Source: Sarcocystis neurona
Taxonomy: Eukaryota; Apicomplexa; Conoidasida; Eucoccidiorida; Sarcocystidae
Direction of reading: 5' to 3'
Length of the DNA: 64,000 nucleotides
NCBI GenBank assembly: GCA_000727475.1
Contig: KL647289.1
Span: 2,622,798-2,686,797 of the forward strand
The position numbers and the translations under genes are program-made. A model generated the notes under the pieces. The model made no database searches. It saw only the letters and a list, made by a program, of their open reading frames with translations, and was not told where the DNA came from. Of the stretch, positions 1 to 12,163 are shown one piece after another. Position 1 is the first letter of the stretch. Each line of letters opens with the position of its first letter.

Positions 1-3000
1 AGAAACCGGCAAGAGCACATACCCCGTTTTTCCTCTCCGTTGGGATATGGATCTCCTTCAGTCGCCGGTAACTCAGCAAAATGCAGTGAACTGCATCAAA
101 GAATACTCAACCGACCTCAAGGAAGAGCGTCCTTACAGGCCTATACTCCTACTGAGACTTTTATGCTTGACGCGGGAAAAGGGTGTGTGGAGAGAACTTT
201 TGCTACCGTGGCGATCCCCTGCATACAAAACACTAATGCACACATATTTAGTACATGACAGCGATGAAAAGTTAAATCAGGGTGCACGTCGATACAGCTC
301 ACCCTGTCTTCCTCTACGGAAATTGTCTCGAAAGAGAGGAAAAAGGAAAGACGACGACAGAACGGCGACAGGACCATATGAGGATAGGAGTAGCAAACGC
401 CTGCTGCCGCTCAAGCTCATTGGTAAGGCAGACTGCTCCTTCTTTCTGGTATCCCTACTGCACTCCTCGGTTCGCATGCTGTTGTTCTGCAGCTCCGTCG
501 TCCAACGGCACTAGATTTCCCCGCTCCCTTTCTATAGGTGTGTGTTTTTGCTCTATTCACTTTTGCGTACTCGTGAGCGCGCTTTCAGAATTACGAGTAT
601 AAAATTGCTTGCAGCTTGTCTCTCTTTGAATTCACTCCTTTCTCGTTCCGTGCTCCTTTTTACTTTAGCCTCGAGCCGATACCTACTTGAGCATCTCTTC
701 CAGTTGTGAATGTTCTCTGTGATACTGCCAGTCCGTCCTTTGTCGCGCAGACACTTACGAGAACCTGCTGGCGGAATATCAAGAAGATCAAAGATGGCGG
801 GACGAGCACTACTATGACAAAATGTCAGCACCTCCTCTGCAGAAGAGCATGTACGCACGCCCGATTAATTCGTTCAACGACTTGCTCTTGAGGCCACCGC
901 TGCCGTCTGAAGAAAACATTCTGCTCGGAGGAGAGCGCAGTTTTGAGTTTGTGGAACCAGAGGCGCTCAACATGGACAACTATGCACCCAAGCAGTTCTA
1001 CAAACAACCCAAAAACCCTTGGAGGGAGACGCACAGATACGAAAACTCTCAGAGAAGTGGGCAGCCCTCTGTCATGTTGAAATCAGCACCCTCAATAGCT
1101 GTCAGTTCCACTCTGAGTTACCTAGCTGTCAGCGCGTATCGTACTGCCTGGGAATCGCTACTCTCGAAATTCTGGACCTTCTTCTTCTATTCCCCTCTAA
1201 AATTTTAGAGCTGAGAGAAGCGTACGTTGAAGGAGGGAGACGATGGCCTGCCTTCCTCATTAGGTCCACCCGCAACACTCCAACCTAAAGAGGCAAGTTT
1301 TTGCCGTGTGTGCTTGTACAGATTAGAACGTTAGAGTCGAGACGAAGTCAAGCCACACAGTGATACGACAAGCGTGTAGCATAAATTACCTTTATTCACA
1401 GAAGGAGAATACTTGCACTTTAACTTCCAAGAAATTCCAGGGTACTGAAATCTCTTGGAAGGAAAAGATGAGGAAGAAGGGATAGACACGACTACGTGTT
1501 CCACAGGCGACTAACAATACGAACCTCCTCATGTGTGTGCCTCTTTGTGAGTATCTTTCCCCATATGTCAAATTGAATTCATCTCTGTGCATCCATTCAT
1601 ACATATACATATATGTGTATATATATATATATGTGCATGCAACCTGTTCAGGGCAGGCGCTGATGAGTTCCCTTGACAACGACACTCTGGAGCTGATTAA
1701 AAAGGGGGCCTCCAGTCTTGCGGCCAGCGTGGAAAGCGCTTCGAGTGGCAAATCCAAAATAACGTCTGCCCTAGAAACAGCCGCAGAGGTATGTTAGGCG
1801 CGGGAGCACGCACACTCCGGCACAGCTTGACTCTGAACTATGCCCGCCGATGGGAATAGTCCAGGTGAGCTCGAAAGCAGAGCGCAGGTGGACAATGCTG
1901 ACATTTGCACTTGGTAGGGATGACCCACCGTAATGCCGAACAGCCAGGCTATAACAGCCCTCTGCTGACATCACTGCTGGCCTCCTGCTGGAAAGCTGTG
2001 ATGCGAGTGTTGTCTCGTAGATGCCACAAGACAACGTTTTCTCAAATAGATAAAGCAACCTACTTGACTTGCGGGGGTGGCCGGGATACTTGCGGCCTTC
2101 GGCTTATAGCTAAGGCACTATCTACGTGGTCAGGTAGATGGGCGTGTGCACATTCCGCGCCTTTCGTGACCTGAGGCCGTATGCAGCGGAGTCGTGTTCC
2201 CCCCATGAGGATCCTCAGTCGCGCAGGTCTTCAACCGACCGAATGGAGTGCTTCTGCTGTAATTTAGGAGGCTGAAAAGCTGGCTCGCGGGCGCGGCGAC
2301 TTCTCGGGCTACATCAACCTCCGCACAGGCCTTCCATGTATTCCTTCTCCTGAACACATCTACTGCGTTGTTCAACCCACAAGTACATCGACATCTGCGC
2401 CACCTACTTTTCTGGACTTGCTCCGGTACAAACACAAAAAAGAAGAAGAAGCAGAGCGTCAGAGGAAAATACAGCTCTATCTATTGCAGGAAGAGGAAAA
2501 AAAAACATCTAACGTTGATCCCTATGAGCGGCCCGTTACATACGGTGACTACGGAGGAGAGGACGCTCTAGGCCCTGTGCCTGTGAGCAACAGTCTAAGC
2601 CGATTTAATCAGGAATTCTTAGGAAGAAGACGGGACAGTTCTACAAGACTTCAAAGCCACGACCTGAAAAGGACGAACGAAGAAACAATGGACACAATAG
2701 TGCAACTTGTAAACAATAGGAAAGGAGATGACAACCTCTTTGACAAACGTCTTAGGAACCAAACTTTTCGAGGGCAATCTTTAGCACTCGATACATCCCT
2801 AGAACAAAGAGATTTGCTTCTTGTTGCCTTGAAGCCGCAGTATAGGTACCAAGAAGTAAATATTCTAAACGACATCCGTGTGCCTCCTGAAAATCCCAGG
2901 TTGAAGGTTCCAAGGAAGCTTTCCGAGGACAGCGAGACAAGAGCTGCATTTCTATTCAATAATGAGTCTGACCGAGCAAAGAAGAACCGCGTTTCTTCCC

Positions 3001-4684
3001 ATAACGGTAAGCGGGAAAGCAATTTTTTGCAGCGACGGGATCAAGGGAGAAGTGCTGGAATTGAAGGTGGAGGTGACAGAGGGACACGTGGCGGGAACAC
3101 AAACATTCTCGTAGTCGACCTGTCCCGCCCTGTTCCTCATCAACGGCCTGCCCGAGATAGATTTTTCCGCACATCTGATGGAGGAAAATGATTGTTACAG
3201 TATCACTTGCAAAGAGCCACAGTGCCGCAGGAACAAAGCAGAGATGCTTCGGAAAAGGTAGCCGAGCCTCTGTCTGCACACGTCAGCGGGGAACGTTTTT
3301 AGTCGCGCGATTGGCCAGATTAGCGGTTTCACGTTTTGCGCAGTCCTGGATTTAGCCCGTGCCTTTCTGTCGTTTTCCAAGAGGAAGCCCTGGAGACCAC
3401 CCTGGTTTACATGATACTAGCACAGACTGCACAAAGTTCTTTCAAAAACTAAATGTCGTACGCTGTTTATGCTGTGTGCCACAACGCGCAGACAGATTCA
3501 CCTACGGCTGTGGCAACGGCGTAAAAGTAAATTTTGCTGTAATAGCTACAGCCGTAGAGTGGCTTCTCTGTACCTTCGACTAAGGGGCCGGGTGTACGCA
3601 GAATGTCAATGTAAGCATCGGCTCTTGGCGCACGGCTTAATTTGGGATCAAGTCTAGAACCCCCTAAATGTAAAAGCAGTGACACAAGAGGTCGCTGGAC
3701 TTACACAGCTGGCAGCAGTATGCTTGTTCTTTTGCTTTTGAGGGCGGCTCTACTTCAGGAGGAAGAGAGAATGATAACCTAATTCTGCAAGAAGCGAGGT
3801 TGTTCCAGGAACGCATCATGTCGACAGCTTACTTGCCGGGGGAGCTGGCGCCTTTCCGACGCGGGGCGCATCTTCCCGCCTTGCAGCAGCAGACGCACCA
3901 TTCTTCTTACATTAAGGCAAAGCAGAAAAAGCAGGTAAGTTTATCCTGAAGCAAGCATGCCGGAAATTGGCATTGTCGCTCTGAGAGGATTTCTGCTTTA
4001 GGGAATTCGTTGCCCGGGCAACCGCTACCTCACCAGCACAATTTAGTCGACAACCACTTTTTCAGAGCAGTCAGTGAGTACAGGAAACGTCGCACGTAAA
4101 TGAAGAACGGGCTTCACACTTGTGTAATACAAAGATGCGTACAAAATACCTGTACACGTTTATATGTAGATATGAAGAAACGTTTTCAGTGTGAAAGGAG
4201 GTACGCGTGTACGCATTATCTACAGAGATATATATATTCTCCACTATACTGGAATTGAGAAAATAGTACACCTCCACGCCTCGGGGAATACACTTTAGTG
4301 CATTGCACCTACACTGTAGCCCTTATGGATATTTTCTGTGTTCGTTACCAGGAACGTCAGCAAGAGCGTCTGTCTCGGTTGATAGAGAGTTTTACAGCAC
4401 GCAGCTATGCAGATGAGCTGCACGCAGCCTCGTCTACAACAGGAGAAACTTCGCAACCACCTGAAGCCTCGACGGGCCCTCTCCTACGAACAACTGCTAT
4501 GCCACCATTCTTAGCTAAAAGAGTGCATCACCTACAGGACCGAAAACACATTCGCGTGGTCAATGGAGAGAGGAGAAGAGAAAGACGCTGGGAATGGACT
4601 CAACAAGCTCAGGAAGCTGCATCTTTAGATCGACTTGAACAGACGCTGAGGACAGACACACTTGCACTTCTTTCCGGCAATTGA
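1..4684 (+). CDS. Unrecognised multi-exon protein, 5' end outside window
   Basis: Six exons join in phase: <1-67, 751-1056, 1652-1788, 2268-3006, 3759-3934 and 4352-4684 (TGA stop), giving 585 residues in the window. Donors include CGCCG|GTAACT at 67, GCAGAG|GTATGT at 1788, AACG|GTAAGC at 3006 and AAGCAG|GTAAGT at 3934. Each acceptor is an AG that restores the open frame. The protein is hydrophilic, with no signal peptide or membrane segment visible. Exon 2 carries TYENLLAEYQEDQRWRDEHY. Exon 4 contains GYINLRTGLPCIPSPEHIY followed by a charged probable coiled coil (KHKKEEEAERQRK). The last two exons are rich in Gln, Arg and Glu (ERQQERLSRLIESF). I recognise no family. The AG/GT context and unbroken phase across five introns make a real gene very likely. 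The donor at 1056 (GAA|GTGGGC) is the least certain junction. Confidence 0.72.
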
Positions 4685-5824
4685 GGAGATGACGCAGAAA
4701 GGCCTAAAACAGTAGGCGCCAAAGGAGGGCCCGCGGGGCCACAGGAGGATGTTACATCAGCAGACGTACAACCACCCTTCGTCCGCAGCAAGAACAAGAA
4801 CCGACAAGCCTCGAAACTTTCAAGCACTGGAACGTGACACGTATTGCAAGAGGCCGAACAGGTATTCAGCCGTTGTTAGGTGCGCAGATCACAGCGGACG
4901 AAGAGTCAGCGTAGAGATTTGTATCTTACGCTTCCGCAGGCAGGAACCACCGATAGACTGCGCCCGGAACTGTGTAACTGAATGCAGTATCGTCCAGTCA
5001 ATAACTCTACGCATGGAATACGTATTCAAGCTGGCCTTCCATCACAGTGTTGCAGTCTCTGTAAGACGGACTCGCAGTCACAACCTTGGTAACAGATGTG
5101 CGGAGAGGCGCCGGAGCGGTGTGGGCACCGTCGATTGATAAACGAAGTCGAACAAAAGCGAGTATTGATCCGCAGCATTCGTCCTTTTGCATTCTGCACG
5201 TGTGAGCAACAAAAGTGTAACCTAGGTCATCTGCATCGTCCACGGTAGGTAAATATAGTCAGCGTGTCTTCTTCATATTCACCTGGCGAGGCGTATGTCG
5301 ACGGTAGCACCGCATAGGTAAGGTGACCAAAGAAAGCGCAAGTTGTGTTTTTGAAATGCGGAACTCGACTTCGAGAGCGAAGGACACTGTGTAGCATCCT
5401 TAAAGCGACACTGACGTCCACGGCAGTGAATTTTAATGTAGGCAAGTATAATTTGTGGAATGTTCGAATACGCTGAAATGTATGTGTGTGCGCATATGCA
5501 TAATCGTCCAAGGTGGTCTCTGCCTCTGCGTGGGCACTTGCATGCCACACAATATTCGAATAGACTAAAGTGTATGTGTGTGCGCTTATGCGTAGTCGTC
5601 CAAGGTTGTCTCTACCTATACATGGGCACTTGCATTTCACACTAGTGTATTAGAATGTACACACTAATGGTGATGATCTACCAAGTCAACACTGCAAGGT
5701 CCCGCCGGTACCGCGTGCTCGAGGTGTGGAGCTGCGGAGACGCAAATTTATTCTCAGGCTCAGTAGAGTGGGAAAATGCATAAAACGTATTTATGGTGCG
5801 CGAAGGTGGTACGCAAGTAGCGGA
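4685..5824. other. Intergenic stretch between two plus-strand genes
   Basis: No frame here has convincing coding character. The only structure I see is a two-copy tandem duplication at 5461-5643, listed separately. The 3' end of the upstream gene and the promoter of the small downstream gene should lie here, but I recognise no core promoter element. Confidence 0.5.
5461..5643. repeat. Two-copy tandem duplication, about 92 bp unit
   Basis: TGTTCGAATACGCTGAAATG at 5461 recurs diverged as TATTCGAATAGACTAAAGTG at 5553. Both copies continue through GTATGTGTGTGCGC, a CGTCCAAGG core and a GGGCACTTGCAT block. The copies differ at roughly one base in six or seven by eye, so the duplication is not recent. 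Confidence 0.75.
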
Positions 5825-6789
5825 ATGGACCCGGATACCGTGTACTACTCGGCCATAAACGAGAGTTCGTGCTTTCGTCTGCTCGAACCCGGCAAAATTG
5901 TATCGGTAAAGAATTTCGGCGAAGGTGCGCACATTTTGAAGTAAAAATTCCCCACACCTTCAACAGACTAGATGCCTGTCCGACGCACAGAGAATCTGCC
6001 TCAGCTACTTACAGTGTGTAGTACAGATCTACAAAAATTCTGACACTGTCTAGTCGGGGTGACGCTTACGGCTTCTCCCCCGACTAAGCAGACAGGGCAA
6101 TAGCAAAATCCCTCACTGGGCCTCTCAGTCGTATAATGCGTTGCGTCTTCAAGAAAAGTGACGCTAAAAGTAAAAAGCCAGTCGGTCCTTTCAAGTTGGA
6201 AGATGGTGACATAGGCAACTTTTCTGCAGTGTTTAAACACGGAAGCACTCTAGTGGAGGTAATCTGGAATCAGCGCTATATTTGCTGGTACGGATAAGAA
6301 ACCAACTGAAGCGTGCGGAGAATCCGTCTTGGTTGTCGAGCTTGCGGCACAAGAACAGAAGAACGGTGCCTCTACGCAGTAACTCACTTGCGACGTAACA
6401 GATGCGGTGTGTGCTGGCAGATGCGCTTGTGAATCAGAGTGCTCATTCGCTGGCAGATACGATGCATTGGTTGCTCATGAGTACTGTTTAGAAGTCTGTA
6501 CCGACGAACACCCCAACCACAAAGCTTGAAAGTATTCCTCAGGACGCGGTCCAGAAGAGCTTTTGCTGGAGCTCCACGAGCCGTTGCTTCAGCGCAGTGC
6601 AACTGTACATGAGTCTCTGCTTCAGAAGCGTGAGAATGTAGATGTTACGCTTTGCAGAATGCGGAGACTTACAAAAGATAAGAAGGGGCGGAATGAAGAA
6701 GACAACAATTGGACGAATTGAGGACTCTTCAGCTCCGCGAAGTAGAGCTTCGCGAGGAGCTAACTGCGCATGTTTGCGCCGTGAAGTGA
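5825..6789 (+). CDS. Small unrecognised coiled-coil protein (proposed 5-exon model)
   Basis: Proposed exons are 5825-5905, 6154-6258, 6402-6480, 6543-6637 and 6733-6789 (TGA), 138 residues with phases 0,0,1,0. The ATG at 5825 opens MDPDTVYYSAINESSCFRLL. The donors are TATCG|GTAAAG, GTGGAG|GTAATC, CATGA|GTACTG and GAGAAT|GTAGAT. The second half is strongly helical and charged (PEELLLELHEPLLQRSATV, then LREVELREELTAHVCAV), which suggests a coiled coil. No family is recognised. None of the middle exons begins with ATG and each is short, so a simple ORF search misses the gene. The model was chosen by eye among alternatives. The reverse strand at 6400-6800 is also partly open, and the end beyond 6733 is uncertain because another open stretch in the same frame follows the TGA. 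Confidence 0.42.
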
Positions 6790-7030
6790 AATTTTCCACA
6801 GATCAACGATGCTCTCGCCATAAAAGTGCAAGCGTTGTTACCGTCTCCTAATCGTGTAGGAGCGCTACAAGCGAACGCGGATGCGTGTGACTGTTGAAAG
6901 CGAACAAGCGCGGGGGAGAAGGATGCCACTTGTGCGGCGGGAGCAACACTAGTCAGATGTACCTGCTAAGAAGAAGACACGAACAGCGATACTGCGTCCT
7001 CGGTTGAGAGGCGTGTCTCTCTTTTCTTAG

Positions 7031-7207
7031 GGAAGGGGAGCTTCGGTAAGGCCGGTGCTGCTGTGTACATGTCTGGTTTTCGGAAGCTACGGTAAACGGC
7101 GATGGCGGGAAGGGAATCAAGCATCACCTCCAGTAGACAGATGGAAAGGACATGTGAAGCTGTACGTGAAATCCAAATATTGGCTCCAGAGATGCTCTAG
7201 TAAATAA
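7031..7207 (+). CDS. Candidate isolated exon, 58 codons to a TAA
   Basis: A pyrimidine-rich acceptor (CTCTCTTTTCTTAG) is followed by 58 open codons ending at 7205-7207, including VDRWKGHVKLYVKSKYWLQR. It could be a 3' exon of the gene just upstream or a chance frame. I could not tie it in phase to a neighbour. Confidence 0.15.
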   Translation, partial: GRGASVRPVLLCTCLVFGSYGKRRWREGNQASPPVDRWKGHVKLYVKSKYWLQRCSSK

Positions 7208-8623
7208 TATGATTGCAGGATAACATTTGTTCCAAGAAACTGCAAAAAAAGCTGCGCTTCTTCCGAGGACAAATACCGTGACTTTAATGTATGATCCCAC
7301 TGGAAGAATGCCACTGCACTTTTCGTCGTGAAGCAGAGGACAATTCGACGGGTTGCAGGGCTGTTAGAAAAAGGCGTCTGCCTTTTTCTACATAAATCTC
7401 CCACAGAGAATGCCCTCTCATCCTGACAAGTGAAAGCCCTGGAAGGAATACGATGAAAGCGGACAGGTACGGTCTGTACAGTGAATGTTCACCGGATCAA
7501 AAAGAACGATATGCACACACTAGCGTGCAGGTGACCATTTTTTAGACACACGTGTGGGATGCTACAAGCTGTTCCAACAAACGAACACAGACCTGTGGGA
7601 TGTGAGAGGTGAAAACTGGGTTTTCAGACCGGCATCACTTAGAAGTCATGAAGACGTCGAGGGGTACGGGGAGAATTTCTCAGTGAATGCAGTCTACAAA
7701 CGGTGAAATACAAGTAAAGAAGCTATAAAAGTATCGGTGGAGCCTGGTAGTCTTGACATATGTTAGATACAGGAAACACTAAGAAAGTAGTACGGGATCG
7801 GTGGACCCATGTGCACTACGAAATCGGTGAAGCATGTATGTGCTTCCCTCTGCGTACCTATAACGCGGCCACTTCAGTACGATTAGACAAAAAGGGTAAT
7901 ATCTCCCCCCATGCGCCAAGCACCGGAAAGTCAAACTAAGCCATGAAGGGCTGCCTGAGACGTTTTGCAAGGTGAAGGTCCTTCGGCATGAGCGTCACCC
8001 TCTTCGCATGCATCGCACACAAGTAAGAGTCCTCCATTAGGCCGGTCAAATACGCCTCGCTGGCGCACTGTAACGCTAATAGCGCGTCAGCTGTGAACCT
8101 GCAAGAAGTTCCGGCAAACGGTCAAGAGACTAGGAATTTCTTTCCTCTCAGCGTGAGAATGAAAGCAGTCGAGCGGTCCGATACACGTTGTCCTCTTTGT
8201 GATAATTCTGTTTCCCCCTGTGCTCGGTAAATTCGTGTAAGGTTCTACAAGGCACCCAAGAAAATTAAGAAATCATCTCCGGTGCTCCGTGTGAAATGTT
8301 AAAGCAAAATGTAATGTGACTGAGATGAAGGCTGAGAGCCCTGGTATCAACAGAGAATTCCAACGCTAGTTGCGGATGCACGTTCGCAAACATCAGTATT
8401 TCTAGGCTGACAACCTAATATAACCAGCGGAGCGCTAAATGTTGAGAACAGCGCGAAACTGAGCTTTGGAACCGTTTCCAGAACAACATTTAAGGGTACA
8501 TCTGCCTGATCTACAGCATGAAATAATCGACAACAAATACATGCACGGTTTACCAGCAGTCAGCAACAACGACAGGGGGGCAGGCTGTACTTACAGAATA
8601 ATTTCTTTGTGATGAAGACCTCG
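7208..8623. other. Feature-poor sequence with no supported gene
   Basis: No frame longer than about 60 codons looks coding and no tandem repeat is evident. It probably holds the 3' flanks of the plus-strand gene ending near 6.8-7.2 kb and of the minus-strand histone-like gene. Confidence 0.5.
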
Positions 8624-10901
8624 CTAGGCACGGTTCTGTGTGACTGCATATACAGGTGACCAGTTGAAGAGTGCGTTGTACGTGTCGGACTGCGCGAGAG
8701 GGTGATAGGTAACACGGCCCACGCTCGAGACGAAGCACACCAGAACTCTGCGGAGAGAAGGACTGCCGTGTTCGACTTGAAATCTGTTGACACTGGGAAA
8801 GGATGACAAAGCAGAGGCCACCCTACCGCTAAAATCTCAATTTACACCGACTGCAGTGCAGCAGCTTACGAAAGAGAGGAGATGCAGGCGCCAGAAGACG
8901 ATGCCTTCAAGAAGGGTACTCAGAAAGCGTCCGGTCGTAGCTCGCATGTTCGCGTCTAAGCTTGAAATCACAGTCGGTCTCCTCATTCGTTGCTACCAGT
9001 CAACGAGGATATTTGGGTGTTGTCTATACGTGTACGCATATACAAAGACATCTTCACAGCTTGTCTATGCGTCCGCGACCTAGATTTCTACGCCGCAGAC
9101 AACGACGGGAGACAGACATATTAGTGCGGGACGTGACTTTCTGCAGCAGCTCACATGACTCTCTACGCCTACCTGACATACACGGCCTTTTGTTGTACCT
9201 CAGCACATACGTATGTATATACCAGTCCACACGCACATATATATATATATATATACACGTAACGCCTGGGCACCCATCCCCAACGAGCGGTATACAGAGC
9301 GTAAGCGAAATTAGTTATTCAGTTTTACCGATAGGGAGATGCGTATGGAGGTGTGCAAGCCTGCGCGACTTCATGCACAAGACGCAGAAAAGGCATCCTT
9401 GGGATGAGGAGCTCCGTTGATTCCTGCGTAAAGAAAGGAAACAAGAAAATCTCTTTGTCCCCTCAAAAACGAAAGTTTTTTTGGTCCAGAGGAACGCGCC
9501 CGCGCTAGTAACGAGACTTCTGTCACTACGGTGAAGGAGGAAGGCAAAAAAACAACACCTGTAACAAGAATCAAGGAGCTTTTGTTCGTGCGACAACGGT
9601 GAACAGAAAACTTCGCCTATAGAACACGTATAAGAGAGTTGCACACATAATAATATAGGCTCGACAGAGACGTGCACGTCTGCATCCCGCACGGCGAGCT
9701 TCTGTCCTGTCGCGTTCGGGTGCGTTTATTGTACAAGCAAGAACCCCGCATATTCTCATATACGAAATGAATGGCGCAGCTGCTTGATGCACCACGTTGC
9801 CCACGGAAATGGGAAAGTCGCTCCCAGATGTCTATGTACATATGTGTATACGTATTCGTATCTTCTGCACTGTTAGACGGGAATTACAAGTACTTGTGAG
9901 GGCGCAAAAAAAAGTGAAATGAAGTGAAAAGAGTCATTTGCCTACCCGTGGCTGTCGCTGCTGTACACAAACGCCAACGTATCAAAAAGAGGCAGACACA
10001 GGACAGGAGAGATCGACCAGGATTGGTAATCATCAGTGGCAAACCAGTAGCCCCTTTACACATACGTACACAGAGAATTAGAACATAGAGAGGTGTGCCC
10101 ACGCATGCATCTAAGCACATATTCGCATATACGTATATATATATCTTTATCCCGAGGTACGCGGAAGTGCCTTGGTATACCTGGGTAAGCTTATTGCACG
10201 TCGTTGTTCAATATATACGCGCTACACTTCCTGTCAGCCAGACGCACTTCAACGCTGACACCTCCTCACTATTTCACGCTACGCAGTGGAAGGAGATGTG
10301 TATGTTCGACGTAAACATATCCTTTTGTTTGTCTCTTTATTCACGTAGATATTGGTTTGCCTGTGTATCCGTACTGCTATATATATATGTATATATATAT
10401 GTCAACGGGAGTGTCGAAAAGTGCAGTGATTATTGTGCGGAGGTAAGGACTAACTCTCAGTTTCTTGATTTCTTGCAAGGCAGTGAGTCGCGGCCGTGCT
10501 GCGCGCGGTTTCCGCCGCTCCGTTCTCCCTCCGGAAGCAGCTCCGCTGCGACGACCAGCTGAGCTGGAAGGAAGGCGGCGTGAGGCTGCGGCAGAATGAG
10601 GATTTCTGGCACCAGCCGGGCGGGGGGGAGAAGGAGAAGAGGAGGGGCTACTGGATGCATCGGAGGAAGGGGCGTCCTCTCGTCTTCTCTCGTCGTCAGA
10701 AGACGGAGAAGAAGAAGGCGATGGAGGCGCACGCGGAACAGCGGAACGTCGCGTTCCTGGTGCTGAAAAATGAGGGGCAAACGCTGCTGTTGCAGCAGTG
10801 GCACGAATAGCTGGAGGTGCTGCCTTCGGCATTGGCAATCGTGCACCTCCTGCTCCACGAGCGGGAGGTCGCCGCTTTGGTGTCATCTTTATGCGAGCCA
10901 T
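8624..10901 (-). CDS. CENH3: Centromeric histone H3 variant (CenH3/CENP-A-like)
   Basis: Exon 1 (10901-10455, 149 codons) starts MARIKMTPKRR, echoing the H3 start MARTKQT. It continues through a long basic Ser/Pro/Asp tail to PRLTALQEIKKLR, the H3 alpha-N element. After donor AGA|GTTAGT, exon 2 (9423-9329) begins in phase with ESTELLIPRMPFLRLVHEVA, the alpha-1 signature (H3: STELLIRKLPFQRLVREIA), and ends in a short insertion (ACTPPYASPYR) at donor GTAAAA. Canonical H3 is intron-poor and nearly invariant; this tail, the introns and the longer loop 1 point to the centromeric variant that replaces H3 in centromere nucleosomes. Alpha-2 and alpha-3 should follow. A phase-compatible 3' end is 8960-8870 plus 8689-8624 (SDTYNALFN resembles H3 EDTNLCAIH), but conservation there is weak. 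If correct, the protein is 232 aa. Exons 1-2 are solid; exons 3-4 are tentative. Confidence 0.68.
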
Positions 10902-12163
10902 CCTTGTGGGAGCGGCCGGTGATGGGAAGCAGTAGCCACAGGGGGAGCAACAAAAATGCAGTCGCAGGACTAGCAGTGCCGAAGAAATGACAACGAAAGA
11001 AGTCTTCACCGCGATAGAAGCAGCAAGTGAAACAAGCTGAGATGATATTACAACGACACGAGCAAGTGCTGACACAGGAGCAGCATAAGAAATCAGCGGC
11101 AAATGGTGGGCAAAGAAACAGAAGCTGCAGCAGGTGCCGTAGAGACACTCCAGGCAATACCAGCATTGTCCACGGTAACAGCTACATCAGGGGAGCTACA
11201 GGAGACCAACAGTGGTGCTCTCAGTGGAGCAATGGCGGGATCAGAAAGACGCTAGCCCGAGTTCGGAGCGGCCACTTGCGCCAGGAAGAACAGGGGCCGT
11301 GGCGGGCGGCAGGGAAAAATAAAACCAACAACAGCAAGATTCAATCACAAACGGAGCATTAGCAGCACTGAGAAAGACACGACGAAGTAATGAAGCACTG
11401 CGACTATACAGAAATACGGAACCTTACCAGCGAGGATGTATCGCACTTTGCGGTGCTGCGCGGCCGCGAGCAAAAAGCGAAGAGATATTTTCTGCAGATA
11501 CCATGCTAACAGACATGTGTTTTGACTGCTTTATTAGAAAATTCGTGCAGCGGTATGGAAGCGAGGCAAGGCAGTTTACTTAAGTGAGACAGACGGAAGC
11601 GGCGCAGTTGGAGCGCTCCAGCTACGGTGATACCGGAGAGGCCTTGTGAACTTGAGCATGTGTGTGAGTAGAAACAAAACAACGATAGACTCCAAGGCGC
11701 ATATACACACAAGTGTGTACTTGCTCACCTAGAAGTCAAAAGGTGGTCCCTCGGCTTTTGACGGGAAGTTTAGTGAAAGGAAAAAATACTCGGCATCTAA
11801 ATCGTTAACGAAAGACTTACATTTCCACCATGGAAAGTGGATTGAGGACAGGAAATCAAAAAACGGCATGAAAAAAGGTGCGGGCGCACGAGAAGTTACG
11901 AAAAGGGGCATAATTTTTCCCAAGACAATATGGTGTGGGTCACCCATCATGTTAGACATTCAACCTCCTGCTTCGATGCTTGTAGGTAATGGACGCAGTC
12001 GTCGCTTTGAGTGTGCGGGAGTACAACGTCTGCTTCGTCTAGCATAGCGTACTGTTGCAGAGTGGACTGCGGCACCGCATCGAGAAAAACATGTTTCTTC
12101 TGCGGCAGTGCGGCTACAGAGCTGTAGCTTTGCGAGCTGATACGGAGAATAGAGGAACGGGCG
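10902..12163. other. Upstream flank of the histone-like gene
   Basis: The 5' flank and probable 5' UTR of the minus-strand CenH3 gene lie here. A plus-strand frame at 11027-11362 (start MKQAEMILQRHEQVLTQEQ) and a minus-strand frame running through 10377-11102 overlap. The latter is explained by CenH3 exon 1 plus its upstream leader. I do not support a separate gene. Confidence 0.35.

Noticed and set aside
6733..6900. In-frame TGA at 6787 read through into INDALAIKVQALLPSPNRVG
   Set aside because: Recoding or a 21-bp intron would be needed; more likely a true stop or a misplaced junction, so it is not claimed.
10377..10454. In-frame continuation of the CenH3 exon 1 frame (VSPYLRTIITALFDT)
   Set aside because: It runs straight into a (TA)n tract; the GTTAGT donor at 10454 leads in phase to the alpha-1 exon.
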